Shown: positions 24,608 through 34,394 of the stretch, in pieces
Numbering within the stretch: the first letter of the stretch is position 1
Layout: each line of letters opens with the position of its first letter
NCBI RefSeq assembly: GCF_006007885.1
Contig: NZ_VCRO01000001.1
Coordinates: forward strand, 1,054,001 to 1,118,000
Direction: 5' to 3'
DNA length: 64,000 bases
Origin: Alteribacter natronophilus
GTDB lineage: Bacteria; Bacillota; Bacilli; Bacillales; Salisediminibacteriaceae
The notes under the pieces: model-generated
Seen by the model: the letters and a program-made list of their open reading frames with translations, nothing else
Databases searched by the model: none
What the model was told of the DNA's origin: nothing
Translations under genes and position numbers: made by a program

Positions 24608-25720
24608 TCAGTTAACCGTTTTACCGGGGCTGACCCGGTTTTTCGTATATTCCTTTGGATTTTCCTCGTTCCTCAGTACTCTGAGTGCGCCTTCTGCAAG
24701 AGCCTCCAGTTCGTTTTCACCAGGCTTGATGATGACATCACAGATCCAGTGAACCCGCTCGGTAATCTTCTGGACAAACTCTTTCCCGTAGGCAAGCCCT
24801 CCGGTAAGAATGATCGCCTCGGCTTCACCTTTTAAGACGGCACCGGCTGCTGCAATTTCCTTGGCAACCTGGTACGCCATGGCATCGTAAACAAGTTCAG
24901 CCCGGTCATCCCCGGAAGCAATCCTTTTTTCAACTTCCACAGCGTCATTTGTACCAAGATAACCGACCAGACCGCCCTGGCCGACAATCTTTTTCATCAC
25001 TTCAGCAGAATAATACTCCCCGCTGTAGCACATGGCCACAAGATCACCGGCAGGTACCGTGCCTGCCCGTTCGGGAGAAAACGGTCCTTCTCCGTGAAGT
25101 CCGTTGTTTACATCGATTACCCGGCCCTGACGGTGGGCTCCAATGGTAATCCCTCCGCCCATATGCACAACAATCAGGTTCATTTCCTCGTAACTGCGAC
25201 CCTGATCACGGGCTACTTTTCTGGCCACAGCTTTCTGATTAAGCGCATGAAAAATACTTTTTCTTTCAAAGTCTGCAAACCCGGAAATGCGCGCTACATT
25301 CTCCAGCTCGTCCACCACGACAGGGTCCACGATATAGGAGGGGATATTAAACTGCCGGGCAATTTCATTGGCCACAATGCCTCCCAGGTTTGATGCATGC
25401 TGGCCCGAGTATCCTTCCCGCAGGTCTGCAAGCATCAGGTCATTCACTTCATACGTGCCGCCTTCGATCGGCCTGAGAAGACCGCCTCTGCCTACAACGG
25501 CAGAAAGCTTGGACAGGTTGATACCCTGGCTGTCAAGAGTTTCCAGAATCGCCTGTTTCCTAAACGCGTACTGATCAATGATGGAATCGTATTGAGCAAG
25601 CGTATCGCGGTCATGGCGGAGCGTCTCCTCCATAATCGCCCGTTCATTATCAAAGATGCCTATTTTCGTGGATGTCGAACCTGGATTGATTGCCAGTATA
25701 CGGTGTTCTCTTTGTTCCAA
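24608..25720 (-). CDS. buk: Butyrate kinase / branched-chain fatty acid kinase
   Basis: Acetate/butyrate kinase family protein of 370 residues (B. subtilis Buk 363). Converts acyl phosphates from Ptb to acids with ATP formation. ATP-site pieces are [16 protein letters not shown] at the N-terminus, [24 protein letters not shown] near 180, and [13 protein letters not shown] near 305. I choose TTG 25720 because a perfect GGAGGT lies 7 bases upstream; the ATG codons at 25738/25735 have no ribosome site. Fourth step of the ptb-bcd-buk order seen in B. subtilis. Confidence 0.93.
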   Translation of the reverse strand: MEQREHRILAINPGSTSTKIGIFDNERAIMEETLRHDRDTLAQYDSIIDQYAFRKQAILETLDSQGINLSKLSAVVGRGGLLRPIEGGTYEVNDLMLADLREGYSGQHASNLGGIVANEIARQFNIPSYIVDPVVVDELENVARISGFADFERKSIFHALNQKAVARKVARDQGRSYEEMNLIVVHMGGGITIGAHRQGRVIDVNNGLHGEGPFSPERAGTVPAGDLVAMCYSGEYYSAEVMKKIVGQGGLVGYLGTNDAVEVEKRIASGDDRAELVYDAMAYQVAKEIAAAGAVLKGEAEAIILTGGLAYGKEFVQKITERVHWICDVIIKPGENELEALAEGALRVLRNEENPKEYTKNRVSPGKTVN

Positions 25721-25803
25721 TTTGTTTACCTCCATCATTTAAGCCCGGCAGAGCAGAGACCTGTGTACAGCTGCTTTTGCTCTGCCAAAGCCTGCAATAC
25801 TGT

Positions 25804-26904
25804 TTATCTTCTTCCCCGGCTCATAATATTCAGGCCGTTCTGAAGGAACTGTTTTCTGGATTTTCTCATCGTCTGAATGCGTTCTTCCGCCATACGGTCT
25901 GCTGCCGCGTACGAAGGAATGTTATCACGCTTTGCAATTTCAAAGATCTTGGAAATGTTATCATAGATCGTCTCAACTTTTTTCATTGCCCGCTCACGGT
26001 TGTAGCCGTTCAGTTCGTCAGCTACGTTAATAACCCCGCCGGAATTTATAACATAATCCGGGGCGTAGATCATTCCTTTTTCTTCAAGAAGTTCCCCGTG
26101 TCGTGTATCCTTAAGCTGGTTGTTGGCCGCTCCGGCAATCACTTTCGCCTTGAGCTGGGACAGCGTCTCATCGTTAACAGTGGCACCAAGAGCACAAGGT
26201 GCATAAATGTCACAATCAACGCTGTAGATATCGTCCACACTTACTGATTCTGCCCCGAATTCCTCAACAGCCCGGGCAACCGCTTCTTCATTAATATCAG
26301 TCACAATAAGTTTGGCGCCTTCTTTGTGAAGATGGCGGCACAGGTTGTATGCAACATTTCCGATCCCCTGTACAGCGACGCGTCTGCCTTCAAGTGAATC
26401 CGTTCCGAAAGCTTCTTTGGCTGCAGCTTTCATTCCTACATATACACCGTAGGCAGTTACCGGAGACGGGTTACCGGAAGAGCCGAATGCCGGGGAGATG
26501 CCGGTAACGTAGTCTGTCTCCTGATAGACAAGATCCATATCCTCTACAGTGGTCCCCACATCCTCAGCAGTAATGTATCGGCCGTTTAAACCCTGGATAT
26601 AGCGGCCGAAAGCACGGAACATGGCTTCATTTTTATCCTTTCTCGGATCACCGATGATAACCGTTTTACCGCCTCCGAGGTTAAGACCTGCTGCAGCGTT
26701 TTTATAAGTCATCCCTTTTGCAAGGCGGAGTGCATCCTCAAATGCCTGCTCCTCAGTTTCGTAGGTCCACATCCGTGTGCCCCCGAGTGCCGGCCCAAGG
26801 GTTGTATCATGTATGGCAATTATGGCTTTCAGTCCTGATTCCTGGTCCTGGCAGACCACAACCTGTTCGTAATCGTAGCTTTCCATATACTTAAAGATTT
26901 TCAT
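25804..26904 (-). CDS. bcd: Leucine (branched-chain amino acid) dehydrogenase
   Basis: 366 residues (B. subtilis Bcd 364), NAD-dependent oxidative deaminase of Leu, Val and Ile giving the keto acids used by the Bkd complex. Substrate-binding region [31 protein letters not shown] with its catalytic Lys, [11 protein letters not shown], the catalytic Asp region ITAEDVGTT, and NAD-binding [13 protein letters not shown] near 180. GAGGAGGATGCAAA precedes ATG 26904. Confidence 0.96.
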   Translation of the reverse strand: MKIFKYMESYDYEQVVVCQDQESGLKAIIAIHDTTLGPALGGTRMWTYETEEQAFEDALRLAKGMTYKNAAAGLNLGGGKTVIIGDPRKDKNEAMFRAFGRYIQGLNGRYITAEDVGTTVEDMDLVYQETDYVTGISPAFGSSGNPSPVTAYGVYVGMKAAAKEAFGTDSLEGRRVAVQGIGNVAYNLCRHLHKEGAKLIVTDINEEAVARAVEEFGAESVSVDDIYSVDCDIYAPCALGATVNDETLSQLKAKVIAGAANNQLKDTRHGELLEEKGMIYAPDYVINSGGVINVADELNGYNRERAMKKVETIYDNISKIFEIAKRDNIPSYAAADRMAEERIQTMRKSRKQFLQNGLNIMSRGRR

Positions 26905-26957
26905 TTTGCATCCTCCTCTTATTTAAAGCGCTTCTTTTCTGTGCTGATGTTTCCGGT

Positions 26958-27863
26958 TTATTCTGCTGCTGCTGCAGCAAGTGTAATTGAAAAAAGTTTA
27001 CTGTCGGAGGAGTCAGCCCGGCTCGTAAGCACGATCGGCACTTTTGCACCGGTGATCAGACCGCCGACTTTCCCTTTTCCGAATATCGTCAGTGATTTAT
27101 AAAGAGCGTTGCCGGTTTCAATAGCGGGTACAACGAGTATATCCGCAGCTCCGGCCACCTCGGACTGAATCCCTTTCTGAGTTGCCGCCTCGCTGGACAC
27201 TGCAAGATCAAAAGCGAGAGGTCCATCTATCGTGCACCCTTTAATCTGGCCCCTGCGGTTCATCTGAGTTAAAGCAGCGGCGTGCATCGTCGCTTCCATT
27301 GCAGGGTTAACTGTTTCAACTGCAGCTAAAACAGCAACTTTCGGATTGGAGAATCCAATCTTTCTTGCTGTATCCACAGCGTTGGCAGTAATCTCCGTTT
27401 TTTCCTTCAGATCCGGTGCAATATTCATGGCAGCATCGGTAAGAAAGAGGAGGCTTTCTCTGTCAGGTAAGTCAAACGCGGCCACGTGGGAAAGAACTCC
27501 ACTGCCTCTCAGCCCCGTTTCTTTATTCAGGACCGCCTTTAAAAGAACAGAAGTGGAGGTCATCCCTTTCATGAGTATATCCGCTTCATGATCCCTGATC
27601 AGTTTTACAGCTGACGCTGCAGATTCCACCGGGTCCGAAGTATCCCTGATTCCCCATAGAGAACTGTCTTCCTTAAGACCGGCTTCTTCTGCAAGCTCAC
27701 GGAGCTCTTTTTCAGGTCCGGTGAAAATGAATTTACCGAGCCCTTCCTCCATGGCGCGAAGTGCTGCCGTGAAAATACCCTTATCGACAGCGTGGGCTAC
27801 AGCGAATATCTTCTGATTTCCCGGGCTGGATTTTACCCGGTCGGTTAACTGGTCCAGATTCAA
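26958..27863 (-). CDS. ptb: Phosphate butyryltransferase
   Basis: 301 residues from TTG 27863 (B. subtilis Ptb 299), phosphotransacetylase fold, converting branched acyl-CoA to acyl phosphate for Buk. Family stretches are IFAVAHAVDKG, DILMKGMTSTSVLLKAVLNKETGLR, LSHVAAFDLPDRESLLFLTDAAMNIAPDL and GAKVPIVLTSRADSSDSKL. TTG 27863 has AAAGGCGGG 6 bases upstream. The longer frame to 27932 would run through the sigma-54 promoter, which rules it out. First gene of the bkd operon. Confidence 0.94.
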   Translation of the reverse strand: MNLDQLTDRVKSSPGNQKIFAVAHAVDKGIFTAALRAMEEGLGKFIFTGPEKELRELAEEAGLKEDSSLWGIRDTSDPVESAASAVKLIRDHEADILMKGMTSTSVLLKAVLNKETGLRGSGVLSHVAAFDLPDRESLLFLTDAAMNIAPDLKEKTEITANAVDTARKIGFSNPKVAVLAAVETVNPAMEATMHAAALTQMNRRGQIKGCTIDGPLAFDLAVSSEAATQKGIQSEVAGAADILVVPAIETGNALYKSLTIFGKGKVGGLITGAKVPIVLTSRADSSDSKLFSITLAAAAAE

Positions 27864-27908
27864 TATGATCCCGCCTTTCATGATGAAGACCATCTGCATA
27901 TTATGTAA

Positions 27909-27924
27909 TGCAAGAATGATGCCA
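27909..27924 (-). promoter_or_regulatory. Sigma-54 (SigL) -24/-12 promoter of the bkd operon
   Basis: On the minus strand TGGCATCATTCTTGCA has GG and GC at the exact spacing of the TGGCAC-N5-TTGCA consensus. Transcription would begin near 27898, 35 bases before the ptb TTG. The adjacent gene encodes the enhancer-binding activator BkdR. Confidence 0.9.
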
Positions 27925-27938
27925 AAAAACAAAATGAA

Positions 27939-27952
27939 CGAAAACGCTTACA
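27939..27952. promoter_or_regulatory. cre site upstream of the bkd sigma-54 promoter
   Basis: Minus-strand TGTAAGCGTTTTCG matches the CcpA consensus at 13 of 14 positions and ends 14 bases upstream of the -24 element. CcpA here could block the looping activator. Confidence 0.6.
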
Positions 27953-27995
27953 GAGGGTCAGGCAGCCTTAAAAATCCAGCGAATGTTCCATGAAT

Positions 27996-28039
27996 AGTAT
28001 TTCATACTGCGCAAAAAATTGCACGCACACTTTTGCAAT
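27996..28039. promoter_or_regulatory. Candidate BkdR upstream activating sequences
   Basis: Two dyads lie 72-130 bases upstream of the -24/-12 promoter: AGTAT-TTC-ATACT (27996-28008) and ATTGCA-N10-TGCAAT (28018-28039). Enhancer-binding proteins use such sites at this distance. The second overlaps the bkdR stop codon. Assignment to BkdR is inference from position. Confidence 0.45.
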
Positions 28040-30102
28040 CATGAGTCTTTTTCCATTCTGTCGAGCTTATAGTAGAGACTTCGAACCGACAGTCCGAGCA
28101 TTTCCGCCGTTTTCGTTTTATTACCGTCAGTTTTCGCAAGTGTATCCATAATTATCTGTTTTTCATGTGCCGCCAGCTGCTTTTTTAACGTCCTGGTATC
28201 ATCACCGGCATCCGGGACCCTGTCATATGCTGTGATCCCCTTTCCCTCAGTCAGTGCCGGCAGATGTTCACTTCCGATCCTGTGAATGGAATAATGCATG
28301 TGAATCATGGCCCGGCCAAGGATATTTTCAAGTTCCCTCACATTCCCCGGCCAGTCGTATTCGGAGAGCCTTTCAAGAGCCTCACCGGTAAGACCTTCCA
28401 CATTCCTCCCGTAATCCTGATTCAGCTTCGTCAGCAGGTGATTGCACAGTGCAGCCAGATCCTGTTTCCGCTGTCTCAGAGGAGGAATCTGGATCGGCAT
28501 CCGGTTAAGCCGGTAATACAAGTCACTCCTGAACTCATTAAGTGCCATTTTTTCTTCCAGATTAACGTTGGTTGCCGCCACGACACGAACGTCAATGTCC
28601 ATTGTTTTGGTACTCCCGACCCGGACTACTTCTTTTTCCTGAAGAACCCGGAGAAGCTTTGCCTGGGTCTGGCTGCTCAGTTCTCCGATCTCATCCAGGA
28701 AAATGGTGCCGCCATGGGCTTCTTCAAATAGTCCTTTTTTTCCACCGCGGCGGGCGCCGGAAAACGCCCCTTCCTCATAACCGAAAAGTTCACTTTCCAG
28801 AAGACTTTCGGAAATCGCTGCACAGTTTACTCTTACAAACTTGTTGTACTTTCTGTCACTGGCATTATGTATGGCATGGGCAAAAAGCTCTTTACCGGTG
28901 CCCGATTCCCCCCGCAGCAGGATCGTGGCAGGTGTCTGCGCAGCCATTTTAGCCTGTTCGATTGCAAGGTGAAATTCTTCGGACTGCCCGATAATATCAT
29001 CAAAAGTATATTTGGCTTCCAGCGTCCGGATAATCTGCTTCGCCCTTTCAAGCTCACTGTTGAGCGTCTCCAGTTCCGATACGTCATGGATAACCCCTAC
29101 ACTGCCCTTAAGCATGCCGTCAACAATGACCGGCGCAACGTTAACAAGAACGTCCTTTCTTTTCGGGCCCACCTTCATTCTCACTCCGCGGACAGGTTTT
29201 CTCGTCTTCAGAACCTGAAGGTGCATGCTCTTTCCCTCTGAAATATCCGTGGTCGCAGGTTTGGAGAGCACTTCCTCTGACGTAAGACCGGTAAGCCTTG
29301 TGTATGCCGGATTAATAATAAGTCCTTTACCCTCTTCATCCACTACACTGATTGCATCATCCGATGAGTGGATTATGGCTTCGAGCATCGTCTGAACACT
29401 TTTGAGATTGGTTACTTCCTCCGCCATCTGCTCAATTTCAGTAATATCCTTAAATACGCTCAGTGCCCCGATTATCCGGTTCCCCTGCTTCATCGGGAAG
29501 CGGGTAGCTATAATCGTCCGGTTCTTCCGGATCGCCTGGCGTTTATTTCTTTCGGTTTTCCCTGTATGTAATACTTTCGGCAGTTCGCTTGACGGCAGCA
29601 CTTTACTGATCGGCCTGCCGAGGACATTTTCCTTTCTCAGTCCCGACATTTCCTCGGCCATGCTGTTAATAAGTGTAATCTTCTCGTCACTGTCAATGGC
29701 GATCATACCGTCGTGAGTGGAATTAAGTACAAGTTCGAGCTTTGAGAAGTGTTCGGTCTTCTCTTCAATCAGCTTTTCCTTTTCCTCGATGAGGTAAAAG
29801 AGAATCGAAGCCACCGAACTCGGGATGAGGGTTACATCCTGCCCCGAGAATTCCTGTTTCAGTTCTGCGAGAAGATGAGGGTTTCCCGTTACTTCAATCA
29901 CGGCATCCAGCGGCTTCAGCTCTGCAGCAGCTCTGCGCCAGTCTGTAAAAAAAGGAAGTTCATGCTCAGCCGCTTTTTTTGCACCGATGCTTTCCTTGTC
30001 GAGATCGACTACTCCCGTCACTCTCGTAAACGCTGTTCTGTGCAGCAGATCAAACAGAGCACTCCCGCCCCGTCCGCCGCCAATCAAAAGAATCCGTTTC
30101 AT
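28039..30102 (-). CDS. bkdR: Sigma-54-dependent transcriptional activator BkdR
   Basis: 687 residues (B. subtilis BkdR 692). An N-terminal Rossmann-like sensor domain ([16 protein letters not shown], about 1-115) is followed by two PAS domains (about 125-230 and 240-345). The sigma-54 AAA+ module (about 365-600) has Walker [16 protein letters not shown], a sigma-contacting loop reading GAFSGA instead of GAFTGA, and Walker [14 protein letters not shown]-terminal Fis-type HTH ([23 protein letters not shown]) follows. It drives the adjacent ptb-bkdB operon in response to branched-chain amino acids. Start at ATG 30102 behind GGAGGAAGGAG. Confidence 0.95.
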   Translation of the reverse strand: MKRILLIGGGRGGSALFDLLHRTAFTRVTGVVDLDKESIGAKKAAEHELPFFTDWRRAAAELKPLDAVIEVTGNPHLLAELKQEFSGQDVTLIPSSVASILFYLIEEKEKLIEEKTEHFSKLELVLNSTHDGMIAIDSDEKITLINSMAEEMSGLRKENVLGRPISKVLPSSELPKVLHTGKTERNKRQAIRKNRTIIATRFPMKQGNRIIGALSVFKDITEIEQMAEEVTNLKSVQTMLEAIIHSSDDAISVVDEEGKGLIINPAYTRLTGLTSEEVLSKPATTDISEGKSMHLQVLKTRKPVRGVRMKVGPKRKDVLVNVAPVIVDGMLKGSVGVIHDVSELETLNSELERAKQIIRTLEAKYTFDDIIGQSEEFHLAIEQAKMAAQTPATILLRGESGTGKELFAHAIHNASDRKYNKFVRVNCAAISESLLESELFGYEEGAFSGARRGGKKGLFEEAHGGTIFLDEIGELSSQTQAKLLRVLQEKEVVRVGSTKTMDIDVRVVAATNVNLEEKMALNEFRSDLYYRLNRMPIQIPPLRQRKQDLAALCNHLLTKLNQDYGRNVEGLTGEALERLSEYDWPGNVRELENILGRAMIHMHYSIHRIGSEHLPALTEGKGITAYDRVPDAGDDTRTLKKQLAAHEKQIIMDTLAKTDGNKTKTAEMLGLSVRSLYYKLDRMEKDS

Positions 30103-30285
30103 CACCCCAGCTCCTTCCTCCGGTTCTATTGTACCCTTTCTGCAATTTCTTTCATAGAATTACTTATTTCCGCTTTAACCTCCACTGTATCACAGGAAAG
30201 TTCCAGAAATGTTCACGATGTAAGGTTTGCGGACATGGATTTCTTGCTATAAAATAAAGGTGACTAACCGGAAAGGATTTTTCAG

Positions 30286-30543
30286 ATGACTATCCAGCGT
30301 TTTCTTGCACTAATGGTTCTCGTTATTCCCGCTGTCTTCGCAGGATACGGGATCAAACTGATGCGGGACACCGTTTTTAATATTCTAAATCCCCCATATC
30401 CGTTTCTTATGCTCCAGTTTTTCGCAGGCCTTGTGGCCCTTATTCTCGGAGTCTGGTTTATCGGCGGATTCATCCTGCACAGGGACCGGAAAAACAATAA
30501 AGTTGCCCCCCGGTTCCGTCTTAAGGAAAACAAGTCTCCGTGA
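30286..30543 (+). CDS. yqzF: YqzF, DUF2627 membrane protein
   Basis: 85 residues with two membrane spans (about 5-20 and 42-65) and a basic tail beginning HRDRKNNKVAPRF. The pattern RFLALMVLVIPAVFAGYGIKLMRDT and LGVWFIGGFILHRDRK is that of YqzF, which also neighbours bkdR in B. subtilis. Function unknown. GGAAAGGA lies before ATG 30286. Divergent from bkdR. Confidence 0.85.
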   Translation: MTIQRFLALMVLVIPAVFAGYGIKLMRDTVFNILNPPYPFLMLQFFAGLVALILGVWFIGGFILHRDRKNNKVAPRFRLKENKSP

Positions 30544-30548
30544 ATGAC

Positions 30549-30598
30549 TGAAGGCTGCCCGAAAAGTGTATTCCACTTATTTCAGGTCAGCCTTTTTA
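30549..30598. terminator. Branched hairpin between yqzF and the MraY-like gene
   Basis: AAGGCTG (30551-30557) pairs with CAGCCTT (30588-30594) around an inner AAGTG/CACTT hairpin, and TTT follows on the plus strand. It serves two convergent genes; the right arm nearly touches the minus-strand stop. Confidence 0.6.
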
Positions 30599-31402
30599 AT
30601 TTTTCTCCGCTCTTCTGCCTGCCTGATCGATAACGCTCAGGACCCTGGATCCTGCTATCACCCTGCTGAAAGACCATTTCTCAGATAGAATTGTCAGGCA
30701 GACAGCAGCTGCCGAAACAGTAGTCCATAACGTCAGGGAACCTGTGTTTACGCACGCAGCAGCAGCTATTGCTCCTGCCGTCATGGCCCCGTTATCCCCG
30801 AGCATTGTCCGCTCTCCCCCTTCCTCTCTTGCCCACAGCAGAAACAGGATGACAATCCCCGGAATGTAAAAGAGCCCTTTATTCAATATTGCAGGTACAA
30901 TAAGAACCGCTGCACAGGTTTTCAGTACTCTTAATGGCCTTGTATCAAGAAGATTGAACACATGGGGAAGCAGGACCAGAAAAGGCACGATTATTACAGA
31001 CTCCAGGATACTGATTTGCCCCTCCCTGACAAGGATCCCGGCAAAAATCAGGCCTGCCAGAGTTCCTCCGGCTGCTTTAAACAGCCCTGTAGTGACCCGT
31101 CTGTATCGGAATAAGTACATACAGTGCCCTTTTACGCCTTTTGGATATGATAAACCGTAACGATCGTCCACCCAACCGAGCGCCCATACGGTAAACACAT
31201 ACCAGAAAGAGGAACCGGTCAGTCCCATAGTGCCTGCAAACAGGAAGTCAAGACCTGCCCACAGTAAAATCACAGTCCCGAAATTATAGGGTACCTGACT
31301 CCCTTTGTAGTTCAGAACTGTGAGCCCTTTATTTCTGAATAAGAAGGAAGTTCCTGCGTAAAATACGACGATTACAACAGGGATCCAGAGGTTCGTTGCC
31401 AT
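30596..31402 (-). CDS. MraY/WecA-like polyprenyl-phosphate sugar-phosphate transferase homologue, motif-degenerate
   Basis: 268 residues with about eight membrane spans. The topology and residual motifs recall the MraY/TagO/WecA superfamily: LGWVDDRYG for the Asp-Asp Mg site, FNLLDTRPLRVLK at the place of the usual NxxD motif, and MLGDNGAMTAGA for the GDxGS motif. It is shorter than TagO (about 350), and the second motif is altered, so catalytic activity is uncertain. ATG 31402 lies inside the preceding glycosyltransferase gene behind GGAGAGG. Third gene of a steA-glycosyltransferase unit. Confidence 0.7.
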   Translation of the reverse strand: MATNLWIPVVIVVFYAGTSFLFRNKGLTVLNYKGSQVPYNFGTVILLWAGLDFLFAGTMGLTGSSFWYVFTVWALGWVDDRYGLSYPKGVKGHCMYLFRYRRVTTGLFKAAGGTLAGLIFAGILVREGQISILESVIIVPFLVLLPHVFNLLDTRPLRVLKTCAAVLIVPAILNKGLFYIPGIVILFLLWAREEGGERTMLGDNGAMTAGAIAAAACVNTGSLTLWTTVSAAAVCLTILSEKWSFSRVIAGSRVLSVIDQAGRRAEKN

Positions 31403-32052
31403 AAAAGCCTCTCCATTTCATACCACTGCCGTGAGCGGTGCAGCATACCAGTCACAGTCCGGCCATATCCATTATGGGACATATTCGTTTTTACTTCCTG
31501 TAAAACCGCCCCGTTCGCAAGCAGATCAAAATTACACGCCATTTCAAAACCATACCGGCAGTGCCTGACGTCTTCGGAAAGGACATTTTTCCACTTTCTG
31601 TGAAAAGCACGCTGGCCTGAAAGGGGGCTGGTAAGACTGACACCAAACCGGTCCCGTATGACCTTGCACGCACGCCGTTTCATAAAACCGAACCCTCCGC
31701 CCTTCTGAGACTGAGGAAAAGCACCGACTGTAACGTCCGCAATGCCTTCCATCAGGGGCGTGAGGAGTTTTTCTGCTTCAGGGGCTGTATGACCAAGATC
31801 TGCATCCAGAAGCATTACGTAATCACCCTTTGACTGGGTGAGCCCCGTAACAGCTGCAGCTGCCTTGCCCTGATTCACGTGAAAACGGTACATTTCATCT
31901 GCATAACGGGCAGCCCGGGTATATGTGTCGTCAGTGCTTCCATCGTCAATTACAATAATTCTTTCGATCCAGTCAGCCTCCCGAACAGATTTAAGCGTCG
32001 TCGTAATTCTTTCACCTTCGTTATAAGCGGGAATGATAAGATCCACCTTCAC
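31372..32052 (-). CDS. Family 2 glycosyltransferase
   Basis: 226-residue GT-A fold enzyme, probably using a nucleotide sugar and a lipid acceptor at the membrane. Motifs are DLIIPAYNEGERI at the N-terminus, VIDDGSTDDT, VMLLDADLGHTAP (DXD-like metal site) and a GQRAFHRKW acceptor segment near 145. No membrane spans, unlike dolichyl-phosphate mannose synthases with tails. GTG 32052 overlaps the steA stop, and the 3' end overlaps the MraY-like start by 31 bases, so the three are translationally coupled. Confidence 0.85.
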   Translation of the reverse strand: MKVDLIIPAYNEGERITTTLKSVREADWIERIIVIDDGSTDDTYTRAARYADEMYRFHVNQGKAAAAVTGLTQSKGDYVMLLDADLGHTAPEAEKLLTPLMEGIADVTVGAFPQSQKGGGFGFMKRRACKVIRDRFGVSLTSPLSGQRAFHRKWKNVLSEDVRHCRYGFEMACNFDLLANGAVLQEVKTNMSHNGYGRTVTGMLHRSRQWYEMERLLWQRTSGSLL

Positions 32053-33143
32053 TGCTCCCGACCTCCCTGTTTCCGGCCGCTTTCCAGACGGGAATGCTCC
32101 AGAACTTCCATCCTTGCTGCCCGCCTGCTCTGCCGGCTCAGGAACGGCAGTTCACTGCCGGACTTCAAATCACTGATCCTGGTACCCAGGTACGCTCTGG
32201 TGAGTATCGTGGACCCCATACCTTCCCGGTTTTTCTCAAGCATTTCCTGATACCCGGAACGACATCCGATGGTAAATATGCCGGCTGCTCCGGATACTCC
32301 TGCAATCATGATGGCCAGATCCTCACTCATCCCCGGAAACGCCCTCACCTCACAGCTGATCCCGCATGCTTTCAGCCTTTCTTTTCCCGGACTCGTACCA
32401 TCAGGATAGGCGTGTGCTATAAAACGGCAGTTTAACCCGGAAGCCCCTGCCGGAAGGGAATCCATATCCCCGGTAATAACATCCGGTACAATCCCTTCTT
32501 CGATCAGTCCCTCTGCTGCCCCGTCAACAGCAATCACAACGGTTCCCGCTTCCTTAAAAGCGGATTTCCAGCAGCGAATTTCCTCCCTGTACCCTGCTCC
32601 ACGGGCAATAACAAATACTCGTTTTCCTTCAAGTCCCTCCAGTGGTTCCAGTGCATGCACACCCGCAATAAATTCCCTCAGCCCTTCTGCTGCGTGGGAG
32701 AGGGAGTTTTCCATAAAGGAAGTAAATACCTCAGCTTCCCGGAAAGCGGCTTTCTCCCTGCAGCGTTTAAAGGCGGGTTCATCCCATCTGTACACCTCAG
32801 TAGCCTGAGTCCAAATCCCTTTTTCTCCTGTATATAGGGCACTGCCTGCAATTGCGATTGCCATGGGGCCTTCAGTCGGACAAAAGCTGCTTCCTTCCAC
32901 TACATCAAAGAGAGGTATCTGTTTATTTAAGAAGACTGCCACGCCCTCATGATTAAAACGTCCGGTCATTGAACAGTCCAGATTTACCACGGCCTTTACA
33001 CCTCTGTAGACGAGTGATTCTGCAGCGGTCTGATCCAGATCCCTGTGGGACAAAAAGGCAATGGAGCCTGCCGGGATTTCCTGAGCCAGTTTTTTTGTTA
33101 TCCGGTTGAAATAGCCTGTTCCGGTTATTGCAGTTCTGCCCAC
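32049..33143 (-). CDS. steA: SteA-like putative cytokinetic ring protein
   Basis: 364 residues. The N-terminal half includes RTAITGTGYFNRITKKLAQEIPAGSIAFLSHRDLDQTAAESLV and DCSMTGRFNHEGV. The C-terminal half is a thiamin-pyrophosphokinase-like domain with VIAVDGAAEGLIEEGIVPDVITGDMDSLP. This is the SteA pattern known from actinobacteria, where SteA-SteB supports septal cell-wall synthesis. A C-terminal basic tail replaces the usual membrane span, and no SteB is adjacent. GTG 33143 follows AGGAGG. First of three coupled genes located just downstream of spo0A. Confidence 0.8.
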   Translation of the reverse strand: MGRTAITGTGYFNRITKKLAQEIPAGSIAFLSHRDLDQTAAESLVYRGVKAVVNLDCSMTGRFNHEGVAVFLNKQIPLFDVVEGSSFCPTEGPMAIAIAGSALYTGEKGIWTQATEVYRWDEPAFKRCREKAAFREAEVFTSFMENSLSHAAEGLREFIAGVHALEPLEGLEGKRVFVIARGAGYREEIRCWKSAFKEAGTVVIAVDGAAEGLIEEGIVPDVITGDMDSLPAGASGLNCRFIAHAYPDGTSPGKERLKACGISCEVRAFPGMSEDLAIMIAGVSGAAGIFTIGCRSGYQEMLEKNREGMGSTILTRAYLGTRISDLKSGSELPFLSRQSRRAARMEVLEHSRLESGRKQGGREQ

Positions 33144-33323
33144 ACCCTCGTCCTCCTGTAAAAAAATGATTACGGATAGTATGACCAGGAGGAGGGAGTT
33201 TCAACCAGTATGGAAAGCGAATTTATTAGACTCCACTCCACTGGAATTACAAAACCCTGACAAGTCAGTTTTGTTCACTGAGCCTGCCCTGATTGTTACC
33301 GGGTTTATTTTTTCAAACAGCAT

Positions 33324-33370
33324 TAAAAAGACTGTACACCATGGGGACGCTCGTCCCCACGATGTACAGC
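33324..33370 (-). terminator. Terminator after spo0A
   Basis: A long stem of CTGTACA with GTGGGGACG against CGTCCCCA with TGTACAG is followed on the minus strand by CTTTTTAA. It is 20 bases past the spo0A stop. Confidence 0.9.
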
Positions 33371-33389
33371 CTCATGATCTGCCGTCTTT

Positions 33390-34181
33390 TCAGCTGACTT
33401 TGTGTTCAATGCGGAGTTTATCCGCCACCATCGCAATAAACTCGGAGTTTGTTGGTTTTGCCTTGCTTACACTCACAGTGTAACCGAACATTTTGGAAAT
33501 GGATTCAATATTCCCGCGGCTCCACGCCACTTCAATTGCGTGACGGATAGCCCGTTCCACCCGGCTCGCGGTGGTGTTATATTTTTTTGCAATGTCAGGA
33601 TAAAGGACCTTGGTAATGGACCCGAGAAGCTCAATGTCATTATAAACCATGGTAATGGCTTCACGCAGGTACATATAGCCCTTGATGTGTGCAGGCACTC
33701 CAATTTCATGAATAATGCTTGTAATGCTTGCATCAAGGTTCATCGGTTTGTTTTCCTTACGCAGCGAACTGCTTCCGCCGGACGATTTTTTCACGTAGGC
33801 TGAACCATTGCCGCTGACGTCACGGACTTTGCTGATGAGTGTATCCATATCAAAAGGTTTAAGGATGTAGTAGGAAGCCCCCAGCTCCACAGCTTTTTTC
33901 GTCACGTCTTCCTGACCGAACGCTGTCAGCATAATAATGTTCGGACGCTTCTGAAGATCGAGATCATTAATTTTCTCAAGTACGGCAAGACCATCAAGAT
34001 GAGGCATAATAATATCTAAAATAAGGACATCCGGCTGTTCCTCGGCAACAAGATCCAGACACTCCTGACCGTTGTAGGCTTTCCCGGTTACTTCCATATC
34101 TTCCTGTGATTCAATGTATTCCTCAAGCAGCATAACAAGTTCACGGTTGTCATCCGCCACACATACTTTAACTGTTTGCAA
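33390..34181 (-). CDS. spo0A: Sporulation master regulator Spo0A
   Basis: 263-residue response regulator. The receiver domain (1-120) has the acidic pocket VADDN, the phosphorylation Asp in [15 protein letters not shown], the switch Thr in IMLTAFGQ and Lys in YYILKPFD. A Ser/Gly linker follows, and the C-terminal DNA-binding domain (about 150-263) carries [15 protein letters not shown] and [22 protein letters not shown]. The start is TTG 34181 behind GGGGAGGAAA. Phosphorylated Spo0A commits the cell to sporulation. It is preceded by a sigma-H promoter and Spo0A boxes. Confidence 0.98.
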   Translation of the reverse strand: MQTVKVCVADDNRELVMLLEEYIESQEDMEVTGKAYNGQECLDLVAEEQPDVLILDIIMPHLDGLAVLEKINDLDLQKRPNIIMLTAFGQEDVTKKAVELGASYYILKPFDMDTLISKVRDVSGNGSAYVKKSSGGSSSLRKENKPMNLDASITSIIHEIGVPAHIKGYMYLREAITMVYNDIELLGSITKVLYPDIAKKYNTTASRVERAIRHAIEVAWSRGNIESISKMFGYTVSVSKAKPTNSEFIAMVADKLRIEHKVS

Positions 34182-34222
34182 TTTAATTTCCTCCCCATGC
34201 CAATTTCACTTCTTGATGATAT

Positions 34223-34251
34223 AGATTCGACAAGCAGAAATCATATCCTCT
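34223..34251 (-). promoter_or_regulatory. Sigma-H promoter of spo0A with overlapping Spo0A box
   Basis: On the minus strand AGAGGATAT (-35, 34243-34251), an 11-base spacer and GTCGAATCT (-10, 34223-34231) fit the sigma-H consensus RNAGGAWWW-N11/12-RNNGAATWW almost perfectly, 42 bases before the TTG start. The Spo0A box core TGTCGAA (34226-34232) overlaps the -10 region. Confidence 0.85.
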
Positions 34252-34313
34252 TCAAATTCTTATTTTTTCTAAAAAAACTTATCTTTTCTTTTGTTTTTAA
34301 ACGTATTCTCCGA

Positions 34314-34367
34314 TTTTCGACCTCAATCGATTTTAACAGTCAGCATAACCCACTGTTTGTCGAATTA
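34314..34367. promoter_or_regulatory. Upstream Spo0A boxes of the spo0A control region
   Basis: A perfect core TGTCGAA is at 34358-34364 (plus strand, context TTTGTCGAATTAT). A weaker GGTCGAAAA lies on the minus strand at 34314-34322. Together with the box over the sigma-H promoter, they form a three-site arrangement like that of B. subtilis spo0A. Confidence 0.6.
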
Positions 34368-34394
34368 TCTTTACCGATCATATCACAGTCACCG

